Below, piece by piece: positions 37,105 to 45,493 of a DNA stretch of 45,493 bases. Made by a program: the position numbers and the translations under genes. The notes beneath the pieces are model-generated. The model was given only the letters and a program-made list of their open reading frames with translations, was not told where the DNA came from and did no database searches. The DNA is from Candidatus Woesearchaeota archaeon (GTDB lineage Archaea > Nanobdellota > Nanobdellia > Woesearchaeales > GW2011-AR9): positions 1 to 45,493 of the forward strand of contig JABHWJ010000017.1 of NCBI GenBank assembly GCA_018657845.1. The letters run 5' to 3'. Numbering within the stretch: position 1 is the first letter of the stretch; each line of letters opens with the position of its first letter.

Positions 37105-38112
37105 ATGATTATCGGAATCACTGGATTGTATGCTTCAGGAAAAGACGCCGTAGCAGAATTCCTTCAGAAGATGAACTTCTATCATGTTTCCTTTTCAGAT
37201 ATCCTAAGAGAAGAATTAAAGAAAAAAAGAAAAAGAATTACTCGAGATAATTTAATCAAAGTCGGTAATGAATTAAGAACTCAATACGGGTCTGATTTCT
37301 TATCTAGACTAGCTCTAGAAAAAGTAAAAGATGGAGAAAATCATGTTTTCACTTCTATCCGAAACCCTTCTGAAGTAGAAAGATTAACTGAAAGAGAAGA
37401 TTTTATTTTAGTAACTGTTGTTTCTCCTGAACGAACTCGCCTTAAAAGAATAATTAAAAGAAATCGTGAAAGCGATCCCAAAACGCTAAAAGAATTAAGA
37501 AAAAAAGAATCTCTAGAAAATTCTACTAGCCCTAATGGCCAACAATTAGAAAACGTAGGAAAGATGGCCAAAATTACTCTTAACAACGATTCTACTTTAG
37601 AAAAGCTAGAAATCAAAACAAAAAAACTTGTTGAAGATTGGCTTTTCAAATTACAAGACAACCGTCCTTCTTGGGATGATTATTTTATGAGTATCGCCGA
37701 AACCGTAAAACAAAGGTCTAATTGTATGTGTCCCAAAAAAGGAGCCCTCATTGTAAGAGACCGACAAATTCTTTCTACTGGTTATAATGGTACTCCCAAA
37801 GGAATAGATCATTGTACTGATGGCTCTTGTCAACGTTGCACTTCTAGACAATTAGGCAGGGTAAAATCTGGAGTATATTCTGAACCATGTATCTGTGCTC
37901 ATTCAGAAGAAAACGCCATCGTTCAGGCTGCATACAATGGCACCTCTACTAAGGATGCAATTATGTACACAACCTTCACTCCATGTATTAATTGTGCTAA
38001 GATGGTCATCAACGCAGGCATCAGAGAGGTTATTGTCAAAGTTACTTATCCAGATGATTTAGCAATTCAACTATTGAAAGAAGCCAACGTAAAATTAAGA
38101 ATTCTTGATTAA
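37105..38112 (+). CDS. Fusion of nucleotide-kinase-like P-loop domain and dCMP deaminase
   Basis: GITGLYASGKDAVAEFL N-terminus; CAHSEENAIVQA...TPCINCAKMVINAG C-terminus. Confidence 0.9.
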   Translation: MIIGITGLYASGKDAVAEFLQKMNFYHVSFSDILREELKKKRKRITRDNLIKVGNELRTQYGSDFLSRLALEKVKDGENHVFTSIRNPSEVERLTEREDFILVTVVSPERTRLKRIIKRNRESDPKTLKELRKKESLENSTSPNGQQLENVGKMAKITLNNDSTLEKLEIKTKKLVEDWLFKLQDNRPSWDDYFMSIAETVKQRSNCMCPKKGALIVRDRQILSTGYNGTPKGIDHCTDGSCQRCTSRQLGRVKSGVYSEPCICAHSEENAIVQAAYNGTSTKDAIMYTTFTPCINCAKMVINAGIREVIVKVTYPDDLAIQLLKEANVKLRILD

Positions 38113-38351
38113 ACCTTGTTTATAATTCTCAAAGTTTTATTTCTACTCCTCAACCCATATTTAATCTCCACTTCCATCCCGATCTTTTTCTTAAAGAATT
38201 TAACAATCTCTTTGTTTGCTTTCCCTTTCTCAGGAACTTCCTTCAAGTAGAGTTTCAACTCTCCATTAACTTCCTTCAACTCACTTTTACTAGAATTAGG
38301 AACAACTTTAATCTTCAATAATCCTTCTTTAATGTATCTTTCCATCTCCAA
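38109..38351 (-). CDS. DUF167 / YggU family protein
   Basis: LKIKVVPNSSKSELKEVNGELKLYLKEVPEKGKANKEIVKFFKKKI. Confidence 0.92.
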   Translation of the reverse strand: MEMERYIKEGLLKIKVVPNSSKSELKEVNGELKLYLKEVPEKGKANKEIVKFFKKKIGMEVEIKYGLRSRNKTLRIINKV

Positions 38352-39156
38352 ATAATACGTTTACCAAATAAAGCCTCATCCAAGCTAATAAAATGAGGGT
38401 TACAACAATGTTAATCACCAAACCCAACCCTTCATAAGTCCTAAAAAAGTCCTTAAAGAGTACAAATATTACTCCAATTAGAGTAATGGTTCCTACCTGT
38501 AATAGAAATACTTTATAAAAATCTCTAAACTTTTCTTTTATAATTCTTAACCCTGCACCAACACTCTCCCAAACCTTGTAACTCTTCACAAAATGCCAAT
38601 ACACTAGGAACAAGTAGTTTAAGAAAAAGAACAATCCAATTAAATTAATAATTAAATTAGCTGGTTCTAAGACATACAAATTAGTAGTAATCCATTCTAA
38701 TAGTCCCATCAAAGCCAACCTTATTATAACAAACCCAAAAAAATAAATGATTAATGGAAAAATTAAAAGCACATTCAAACCATTCCACTTCCAATAATTT
38801 TTATTAGAAAGTTTTCTATTAGTAATCTTATTCCAAATCAAAGATTTAGATAATGAATAAATGAACAAACTAATTAGTAATATTACTATAGTTCCAATCA
38901 AAAAAATTAATACAAAAGATTGCATACTTCCTGAAAGCGCTTGTAACTGATCTGCAGTAGAAGAAACTATCATTTGTTGGAACTGTTCTGGATCAATTCC
39001 TTTTGCTATAACATCTCCTTTAATTTCAACTAACCAATAAAACGCTTTAAATAAACCAGCGATAATTACAACTGCCAGAACATCAACTAATAAGGTATAA
39101 ACAAAGGTTCTCTTTAATTGAAATGAATTTAAATATTGTCTCCAGAACTTCTTCAT
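38329..39156 (-). CDS. Multi-pass membrane protein
   Basis: 275 aa with multiple hydrophobic helices; overlaps DUF167 gene. Confidence 0.8.
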   Translation of the reverse strand: MKKFWRQYLNSFQLKRTFVYTLLVDVLAVVIIAGLFKAFYWLVEIKGDVIAKGIDPEQFQQMIVSSTADQLQALSGSMQSFVLIFLIGTIVILLISLFIYSLSKSLIWNKITNRKLSNKNYWKWNGLNVLLIFPLIIYFFGFVIIRLALMGLLEWITTNLYVLEPANLIINLIGLFFFLNYLFLVYWHFVKSYKVWESVGAGLRIIKEKFRDFYKVFLLQVGTITLIGVIFVLFKDFFRTYEGLGLVINIVVTLILLAWMRLYLVNVLFGDGKIH

Positions 39157-39166
39157 TTTAACCCTC

Positions 39167-41194
39167 TTACTTTACACACTCTCCTTCTAATCCACAATAT
39201 TCTCCAGGTTGCTTTGGTGATACGCCCACAGTATCTCCTTGTTTCAATTCAGTAGCTTCTGATTTTTTAATATCTGTACAAATTGGTCCAATACTCCGGT
39301 GAGCACCTTCACCTTTCCAAAAATACCCAGTATTAACGGTTTGAGGTGCATCTCCCCAAACAATACATACTTCTTGATAGAAAATATCTCCAGTATAATC
39401 TACAATAATCTCAGGATAAAGTTCAGAACTAATATGGCCTACATTTAAACTCAAAGCATCTTTAGTTAACTCTTGTGTTGCTGCATCTTTATATACTAAT
39501 TGACCATCTTTATCTTTGATAGTTCTCAGTTCAATATTAAATGTAATTGCGTCTTCTCCACCTTCTTTCCTCATGGAGGTAAACTCTTCATCTCTTGGAG
39601 CAGTAACTCCCCAAGTAATCTTATAAAAATAACCATTGGCACCTTCAGTATAATCTTCATCTCCATAACATCTTAAATCATCTTCATTACAATATAATTC
39701 TCCTGGACAAACATAATCTCCAGTTTCTACTAACAATCCCTCATCATCCTCTTCTGTTTCTGCTTCACAAAACAAGAAACCTACTTTTGTTCTCTCTGCT
39801 TCTATATGCCCTACAAATTGATAGGTGTCTGAATCAGTTTTGATAATTCCTACACTTTCACTTCCATCAGCATCTTCTATTGGATAAGAAGCTTCACAAA
39901 TGGCCGAAGTCCAAGAATCTATTCCCAAATAATTCTGAGTAAAGAACGCATCTACATCATTTATCCAATCTTGATACCACTCAACTTGATAAGCTAAACC
40001 ATATGCATTATATTCTCTTAAACTAGCAGCAGCATCTGCAACCTTTGCCCAACCATAATCAGAATCCCAAAACTCTTCTTGTTTTGCATCTCTAATTTCT
40101 TTTGCTTTTATGATTTCATCCTCTGCACCTAAATCCTTAGCAGTTTTAAGTGTAGGATTATTTGAACTACAAGTTCCCACTTTACAATAATTATCACCTT
40201 TTGGAACCCAGGATCCTTCTTCAGATCCTGCATATACATTAATTTGATTTACTTCTCCTGTTTCATAATTAACTTCAGCAAATACCTCTGAGGTACCATA
40301 CCCTTTAGGCCTACCTTTTAACCCTTCCTGTCCAACATGATAAAAAATTGTCCCTTTATCACCATCTTTTTCAGAATACAAATAATCTTTATTATTAACG
40401 GTCTTATAAACAGCTGAATTCCCCTCTTTTCCATCTTTATCCCAACTTTTTATAGTTTTAGTTCCATCTTTATTGAAAACAGTTTCTGTTCTTGCACCAT
40501 CTAAACAATCTCCGTCACAACTATGGATCATGGTTGTTGTTCCATCGGCAGTTGGGGAAACAACTAATTGAATGTTTCCTTGTTCATCCTTTAACAGGAT
40601 TTCTGTAGGAGATCCTATACCTTGGGCATAATCCTTTCCATTATAATTAAATGACCCATCGGCATTTTCTATAACTTTATCCTTACCTAATGTCCAAGTT
40701 TTGATATATATTGGAGAAACCCCTGGTGTTGGAGAAGGAATCACTAACTCACTATATTCAAAACCATTTTCTTGTTTTTTCCAAGTAAGAGTTCCACCAT
40801 TTCTGTATGTTATTTTATACACACCCCCACTCTCACTCACTCCAGTGGGCTCATATTTCTCAGATCCTTGTAATGCTTGTGTTGGAAGAGTAATGGTCTT
40901 ACCATCACTACCTTTGAGTGTTGACTTACCTTTATTTGGCCCCTCAGTAAATTCCTCCCTCACCATTTCAGTGTCAGGATTAAAATAAACAGTTTTCGTT
41001 TCAGTTTTAGTACTCACTTCTAATTTTGTTGCATCTTTACTACCAGAAAGACTACATTCTGCATTAGTACACATAGATGTACAAGTAACTTTAAAGTCTT
41101 TATGGGCGTTATCACACGGCTCTTCTGCAATAACCATCCCACTAAACACAACCAAAAGTACAACCATTAAACTAATTAATCGTTTCATTTTCAT
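39167..41194 (-). CDS. Large secreted Cys-containing protein
   Basis: Signal peptide MKMKRLISLMVVLLVVFSGMVIAEEPCD; 675 aa; 4-nt overlap with upstream gene. Confidence 0.82.
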   Translation of the reverse strand: MKMKRLISLMVVLLVVFSGMVIAEEPCDNAHKDFKVTCTSMCTNAECSLSGSKDATKLEVSTKTETKTVYFNPDTEMVREEFTEGPNKGKSTLKGSDGKTITLPTQALQGSEKYEPTGVSESGGVYKITYRNGGTLTWKKQENGFEYSELVIPSPTPGVSPIYIKTWTLGKDKVIENADGSFNYNGKDYAQGIGSPTEILLKDEQGNIQLVVSPTADGTTTMIHSCDGDCLDGARTETVFNKDGTKTIKSWDKDGKEGNSAVYKTVNNKDYLYSEKDGDKGTIFYHVGQEGLKGRPKGYGTSEVFAEVNYETGEVNQINVYAGSEEGSWVPKGDNYCKVGTCSSNNPTLKTAKDLGAEDEIIKAKEIRDAKQEEFWDSDYGWAKVADAAASLREYNAYGLAYQVEWYQDWINDVDAFFTQNYLGIDSWTSAICEASYPIEDADGSESVGIIKTDSDTYQFVGHIEAERTKVGFLFCEAETEEDDEGLLVETGDYVCPGELYCNEDDLRCYGDEDYTEGANGYFYKITWGVTAPRDEEFTSMRKEGGEDAITFNIELRTIKDKDGQLVYKDAATQELTKDALSLNVGHISSELYPEIIVDYTGDIFYQEVCIVWGDAPQTVNTGYFWKGEGAHRSIGPICTDIKKSEATELKQGDTVGVSPKQPGEYCGLEGECVK

Positions 41195-44100
41195 TCCTCA
41201 ATTAACGCACAATAACTTTGACCTATTGTTTCTTGCTGAGCTAATGCGGCCACAATCCCATTATAAATATTCCACAACTTTGTTAATATCTTATATGCAC
41301 TACATATTCCTGCTAAGGTTGAATTCACATCACATAATTTTTTACAAAGGTAAGACAATAAACTTATCGCAGTTCCTATCCAATCAGATATCAAACCTTC
41401 TAACAATCCTAAGATTATATCTGCAGTTCTAAGGAATGGTGCCATCTCCATTAGTTCTCCAACGAAATATTTACACCACATTTGTGACTTTAATTCATCA
41501 CAAACAGTAGATGGAATTCCTGTAGCTACTTCATTTTCCAAACAATACACATACCTACATGTAATCTCTCTCATCTTGTGAATATTATAAATAATTCCAG
41601 GTAAACACAATCCCACTGTAGCAACCAATATATTGTCATTTAAATTACCTGCTTCATGTGGTTTCTTTCCCCCAACAGCAGTAGCACCCTCAAGAAAGTT
41701 AGTTTCAGTTTTATCAAAATTTAACAACAATAATGTATTGTACCAATCCAAAACCATCCCATGCCACGCTCCTAAGAAACTCAAGAATGTACCATCTCCT
41801 GCCTTTTCACTACAAGCTAAAATAGCTAAGATTCCATCAACCACATCTATTATTCCCCATAATGTTTCTTGGGCTTTAGTTCCAGTCTTACAAACTTTTT
41901 GTAATGACTTTTTAGTCGCCGGATTAGTATCTTCATAGAAACCAATCAAAACTTTAATTATATCTATAATCGCCAACAAATCTTTTATTGGCTGAACAAC
42001 TAAATTATTAATATTATTCACCCAATCAATTACAGTTTGTACTTCATCAATCCAACTCCAAGCCCCACTTTCAGCAATGTCCCGGGCATCTTTAATCTTC
42101 TGTTCTAAATCATCTTCAAAAGATCCTGATTGAGTAAAAGCAAAAGGAACTTGTATTTCCACATCCTTCTTCTCCGCTACAGGAACAACTTTCTTTCCTA
42201 CAGAAGAAAAGAATTTTAATTCACAAACATAATCTACGTAAACATAAGTAACACTTCCGTACTGTTGTTTTTCTTCAATCTGGTCTTCAAAATAACTTGC
42301 TCCATCAAACGGATCCATTTCTAATATTAATTCTGCATCTCCAGTATCTGGATTAAAAAACAAATATTCCTTGGAATGATAATTAAAATCATCAGTTTCA
42401 CATTTTCCAACTTCTACATTTTTTAATGTAGCAATATCAGAATCAAATTCTAAATCAAAATTAATTCTTGGTTTAATTAAATTTGTAACTCCTATATCAA
42501 TAAACCCACTAGTTTTAGGTTTACTCACTGTCCAGAAATCCGGATCAGTCTCTTCTTGTAAACCTAAAATCTCTAAATTACAAGTTATCTTAGCTCCGCC
42601 ATCAATCACAGCACAACTAGCAGCATTACTTTTCCCAAAAACTTTATCTTTCTCCTCACCAAAACTAGGAACACTTACCGGATTCCCCGCAGTATCCGTA
42701 ACCTCAAAAACAATTTCTGCTTTAGTCGGACCACTTCTTATCTGCTCTAATTCAACAGTACACTTCCACTTTAAATCCTCTTGTTGACAGTAATTACTTT
42801 CATCTGCTTCAAAGTAACCATCAACATATTGATCAGGAATCTCTGTGTACAAATCATTAACATCCATATTTAATATTAATCCATTATCTTCTTCAATATT
42901 CATCTGGATTTCTAAAATATCTCCACTATGGAAGAAATCCTGCGCCCCTAAATCAGAGATACCTCTAATCTCTAAACTTTTCAACTCTGGATCCATATCA
43001 TCTAAAAAAACCTCAATTTTTTCTACATAATCATTCTTATTTCCTACCTTATCTGCATAAAATGAATTCAAAAACACTTCTTGTCCTTCATCATCATTAA
43101 ACTTATTTGCTGAAACTGAAATCTCTTCCCAAGCACATTCCCATTCAGAACTCCCTTCGGAAGTTTGGTTACAAGAACTAGCCACCACTGAACTCCCACT
43201 ACCAATATTAGAAAAATCACCCTTAACACTATTGGCATCCATCCCACTCTCACTCTCAGTAAACACGGCTACAAATTCATTCTTTCCTTCACCAACTAAA
43301 TTCGCACCCAAATAATTTACTTTAGTTCCAAAAGAAACTAATTCAGGAGCAGTTTGATCTAAGGTTAAACTTTTACTTCCGGAATAAGTTGCCTTATTTC
43401 CACTATCATCAATAGCCACAATCTCAAAAGAAACTGATTCTTTGGTAGAAAACTCCACACTTTCTAATTCACAACTATAAACTCCTTCTTGGTCATCAAA
43501 ATCACAATCCATCTCTTCTTCATCAAGATCCATGTCGGCTGAATCAATGTAAACAATCTCCAAATCACTTTCCTCAGTAACATTAACCAAAACATCAACA
43601 TATTCTGTTTGTCCTACAAAACCTTCTTCCGCACCAACAAAAACAACACTATTTCCATCAATCTCTGGGGCAGTAAAATCAACACTTAAAGGCACTGAAT
43701 CACTAGTAGTAGTATGTCCAAAAACATCTTTAGCTCTTATCTTAAAATACTTCACTCCTGAATCTCCAGAATCATAATCCATAAGAATATTATCATTATG
43801 GCTGCACTTACTATCAAATTGAGTGATTGTTTCAATAACTGTAGCACCCTCAATTATCTCAATACTGCCTAATTCATAACAAGGGAAAGGATCAGTGATA
43901 GTAAAAACCACTTGTATTCCTTCACTTTTCTGAGCAAACAAGGCCGTTAAAATTTCCGGACCTTCTTTATCTATCTTAATACTATCTTTATCAGAAGTAA
44001 CTTGTTCATCGTTGTTATCAAATAATAAAACTTCAAAAATATGTTGACCGGAGTTAGCAAACCCTTGACTAAAATCTTTCTCGATCGAACATTCATGCCC

Positions 44101-44412
44101 CCCAATACTAGTGGCACAAGAAGAAAAATCAAATTTTTGCCCAGCAATCTTTAATTTAACCATTTCTGGAGAAACTTCTTCACCGTCATCTAAATTTGCT
44201 ATCGCTTTAACAGTCCAAACATCTCCTTCTCCATCTAAAAAACCACTTAATTTATCAGTACCATGACTTTGTGCTATATTTACATTCGCAGCATATACCT
44301 CTGCAGAATAAATAGGCAACATAATTATTAAGGCAGCAATAAAACAACCTATCACTTTCAAGTATTCTTGTTTGCCCCAATCCATTTTAAATTTATTAAA
44401 TTTCAATTTCAT
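41191..44412 (-). CDS. Large surface protein with repeated Ig-like segments and hydrophobic C-terminal region
   Basis: 1073 aa; recurrent D-x-x-x-PE segment starts (DKEGPEI, DFTAPEI, DQTAPEL, DDMDPEL). Confidence 0.82.
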   Translation of the reverse strand: MKLKFNKFKMDWGKQEYLKVIGCFIAALIIMLPIYSAEVYAANVNIAQSHGTDKLSGFLDGEGDVWTVKAIANLDDGEEVSPEMVKLKIAGQKFDFSSCATSIGGHECSIEKDFSQGFANSGQHIFEVLLFDNNDEQVTSDKDSIKIDKEGPEILTALFAQKSEGIQVVFTITDPFPCYELGSIEIIEGATVIETITQFDSKCSHNDNILMDYDSGDSGVKYFKIRAKDVFGHTTTSDSVPLSVDFTAPEIDGNSVVFVGAEEGFVGQTEYVDVLVNVTEESDLEIVYIDSADMDLDEEEMDCDFDDQEGVYSCELESVEFSTKESVSFEIVAIDDSGNKATYSGSKSLTLDQTAPELVSFGTKVNYLGANLVGEGKNEFVAVFTESESGMDANSVKGDFSNIGSGSSVVASSCNQTSEGSSEWECAWEEISVSANKFNDDEGQEVFLNSFYADKVGNKNDYVEKIEVFLDDMDPELKSLEIRGISDLGAQDFFHSGDILEIQMNIEEDNGLILNMDVNDLYTEIPDQYVDGYFEADESNYCQQEDLKWKCTVELEQIRSGPTKAEIVFEVTDTAGNPVSVPSFGEEKDKVFGKSNAASCAVIDGGAKITCNLEILGLQEETDPDFWTVSKPKTSGFIDIGVTNLIKPRINFDLEFDSDIATLKNVEVGKCETDDFNYHSKEYLFFNPDTGDAELILEMDPFDGASYFEDQIEEKQQYGSVTYVYVDYVCELKFFSSVGKKVVPVAEKKDVEIQVPFAFTQSGSFEDDLEQKIKDARDIAESGAWSWIDEVQTVIDWVNNINNLVVQPIKDLLAIIDIIKVLIGFYEDTNPATKKSLQKVCKTGTKAQETLWGIIDVVDGILAILACSEKAGDGTFLSFLGAWHGMVLDWYNTLLLLNFDKTETNFLEGATAVGGKKPHEAGNLNDNILVATVGLCLPGIIYNIHKMREITCRYVYCLENEVATGIPSTVCDELKSQMWCKYFVGELMEMAPFLRTADIILGLLEGLISDWIGTAISLLSYLCKKLCDVNSTLAGICSAYKILTKLWNIYNGIVAALAQQETIGQSYCALIEE

Positions 44413-44417
44413 TTTAA

Positions 44418-45493
44418 TCAGCTAAACTTTGGTTTCAATGCCAACCACATCTTTGGTGTTTGACTCATTTCCACAATATCTCCTAAAACTTGTAAATCTT
44501 CAATCACTCTTTTATGTTCCTCTTCAGGAACATCAAGGATATTATATCCCAATATATAAAATGTAACTTCTTCTGCACCATACACTTGTTCAGGTTTAAT
44601 CTTAAGATAATTAGCCTTTTCATCCCAGAGAACCTGCCCAGAAATACTATTTTCTATCCAAGTTGCATCTAAATTAAAACAAGTATTGTCATCACAACGT
44701 TTTTCTTTAGGAATTAAGAATCCTTCATCTAATTTAATGGTCCCAGTAACACTATATATTCCGGGGACCAATTCTATCTCAGAAACCACTACTTCTTCTC
44801 CTTCAACTTCGACCTCTCCTTTAACAGAACCATAAGTAAGAAAGTCATCATTAAATAACCCTTCTTCTAAATCTCCAACCCTCTTTAAAGTAATAGTTGC
44901 AGTTTCTGTTTCTAACAAATCTACTGGAGTATTAGTAAAGTACCAATTATGGTCCCCACCTAAAAATTTAGAAGTATATGAAAAAGAAGGATCATTATCT
45001 ACAAATAGGGAATTAACATAACACTCTGTTCCCTCGTAATAATCATATGTTCCATCATATGTCCCATCGTCAGAGTAAACATATGTTCCCTCGCCATAAT
45101 CAATACACTTCCCCATATTAACTTTTTTAACATTAACTTTTATCTTCTCTTTTTTATGCATCTCAATCGGTTCTCCAGCAGGATATAGCCTGGCCTTCTT
45201 CCCTCCTTTAAACAAATAAGTATCAATTGGGATTTGTATTCCCAAATATCCTTCTTTATCTAACCTTATTACTCCTCCATAAACTGCAGGATATTTACTC
45301 TTATGCACTCCACTTACAGAAGTCGCTCCCATCAAACAATTATCAAAACCAGGAATTGTAAACGTAACCTCGACCCCAGACAAAGGCGTCTTTGTATCAC
45401 TATTTACTATCTTTAATTCTAACTCCCCTGCATCAAATTTATCTTCGTCACAAACCATTGGCTCAGCAAATCCACCAATTGGTGGAAAGGCAA
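44418..45493 (-). CDS. Extracytoplasmic protein with carboxypeptidase-regulatory-like domain (partial)
   Basis: ELELKIVNSDTKTPLSGVEVTFTIPGFDNCLMGATSVSGVHKSKYPAVYGGVIRLDKEGYLG; frame stays open to the window edge (AFPPIGGFAEPMVCDE). Confidence 0.78.
   Translation of the reverse strand, partial: AFPPIGGFAEPMVCDEDKFDAGELELKIVNSDTKTPLSGVEVTFTIPGFDNCLMGATSVSGVHKSKYPAVYGGVIRLDKEGYLGIQIPIDTYLFKGGKKARLYPAGEPIEMHKKEKIKVNVKKVNMGKCIDYGEGTYVYSDDGTYDGTYDYYEGTECYVNSLFVDNDPSFSYTSKFLGGDHNWYFTNTPVDLLETETATITLKRVGDLEEGLFNDDFLTYGSVKGEVEVEGEEVVVSEIELVPGIYSVTGTIKLDEGFLIPKEKRCDDNTCFNLDATWIENSISGQVLWDEKANYLKIKPEQVYGAEEVTFYILGYNILDVPEEEHKRVIEDLQVLGDIVEMSQTPKMWLALKPKFS

Noticed and set aside
45472-45485. Palindrome CCACCAATTGGTGG
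   Set aside because: Within an open coding frame (P-P-I-G-G); most simply codon-driven.

Overview
This window looks like genomic DNA from a small-genome, AT-rich archaeon, probably DPANN and Woesearchaeota/Pacearchaeota-like. The evidence is a partial archaeal 16S rRNA on the minus strand at the left edge, archaeal ThrRS, TFS, e-MtaB-like and ZPR1-like genes, and BRE/TATA promoters. Many predicted leaderless genes have a TATA centre about 26.5 nt before the start codon. Confident genes include ileS, thrS, polX, tmk, thyX, a kinase-dCMP deaminase fusion, an Era-like GTPase/OapB/OapC (ArvABC-type) cluster, signal peptidase, TFS, tRNA-Gly(TCC) and an operon of large surface proteins at the right edge. 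The items most worth a second look are: (1) a complete bacterial-type sigma-70 factor preceded by two tandem paralogous proteins of unknown family; (2) an unannotated 19-codon ORF with 9 Thr codons (MALTKQSVGTTTTTTVTTA), at exact leaderless spacing from its own TATA box and followed by a long hairpin, upstream of thrS, which is a candidate archaeal leader-peptide attenuation system; (3) a duplicated phosphoribosyltransferase pair translationally coupled to an unannotated 46-aa RHH protein, with a palindrome at the operon promoter; (4) a structured intergenic element bounded by 9-bp complementary ends; (5) a tiny PIP-box ORF that needs a +1 shift at TTT-TGA and has a strong SD-sequestering hairpin; (6) an Arm/Rmt-like 16S methyltransferase homologue in an archaeon. 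All calls come from reading by eye; no searches or folding programs were run.
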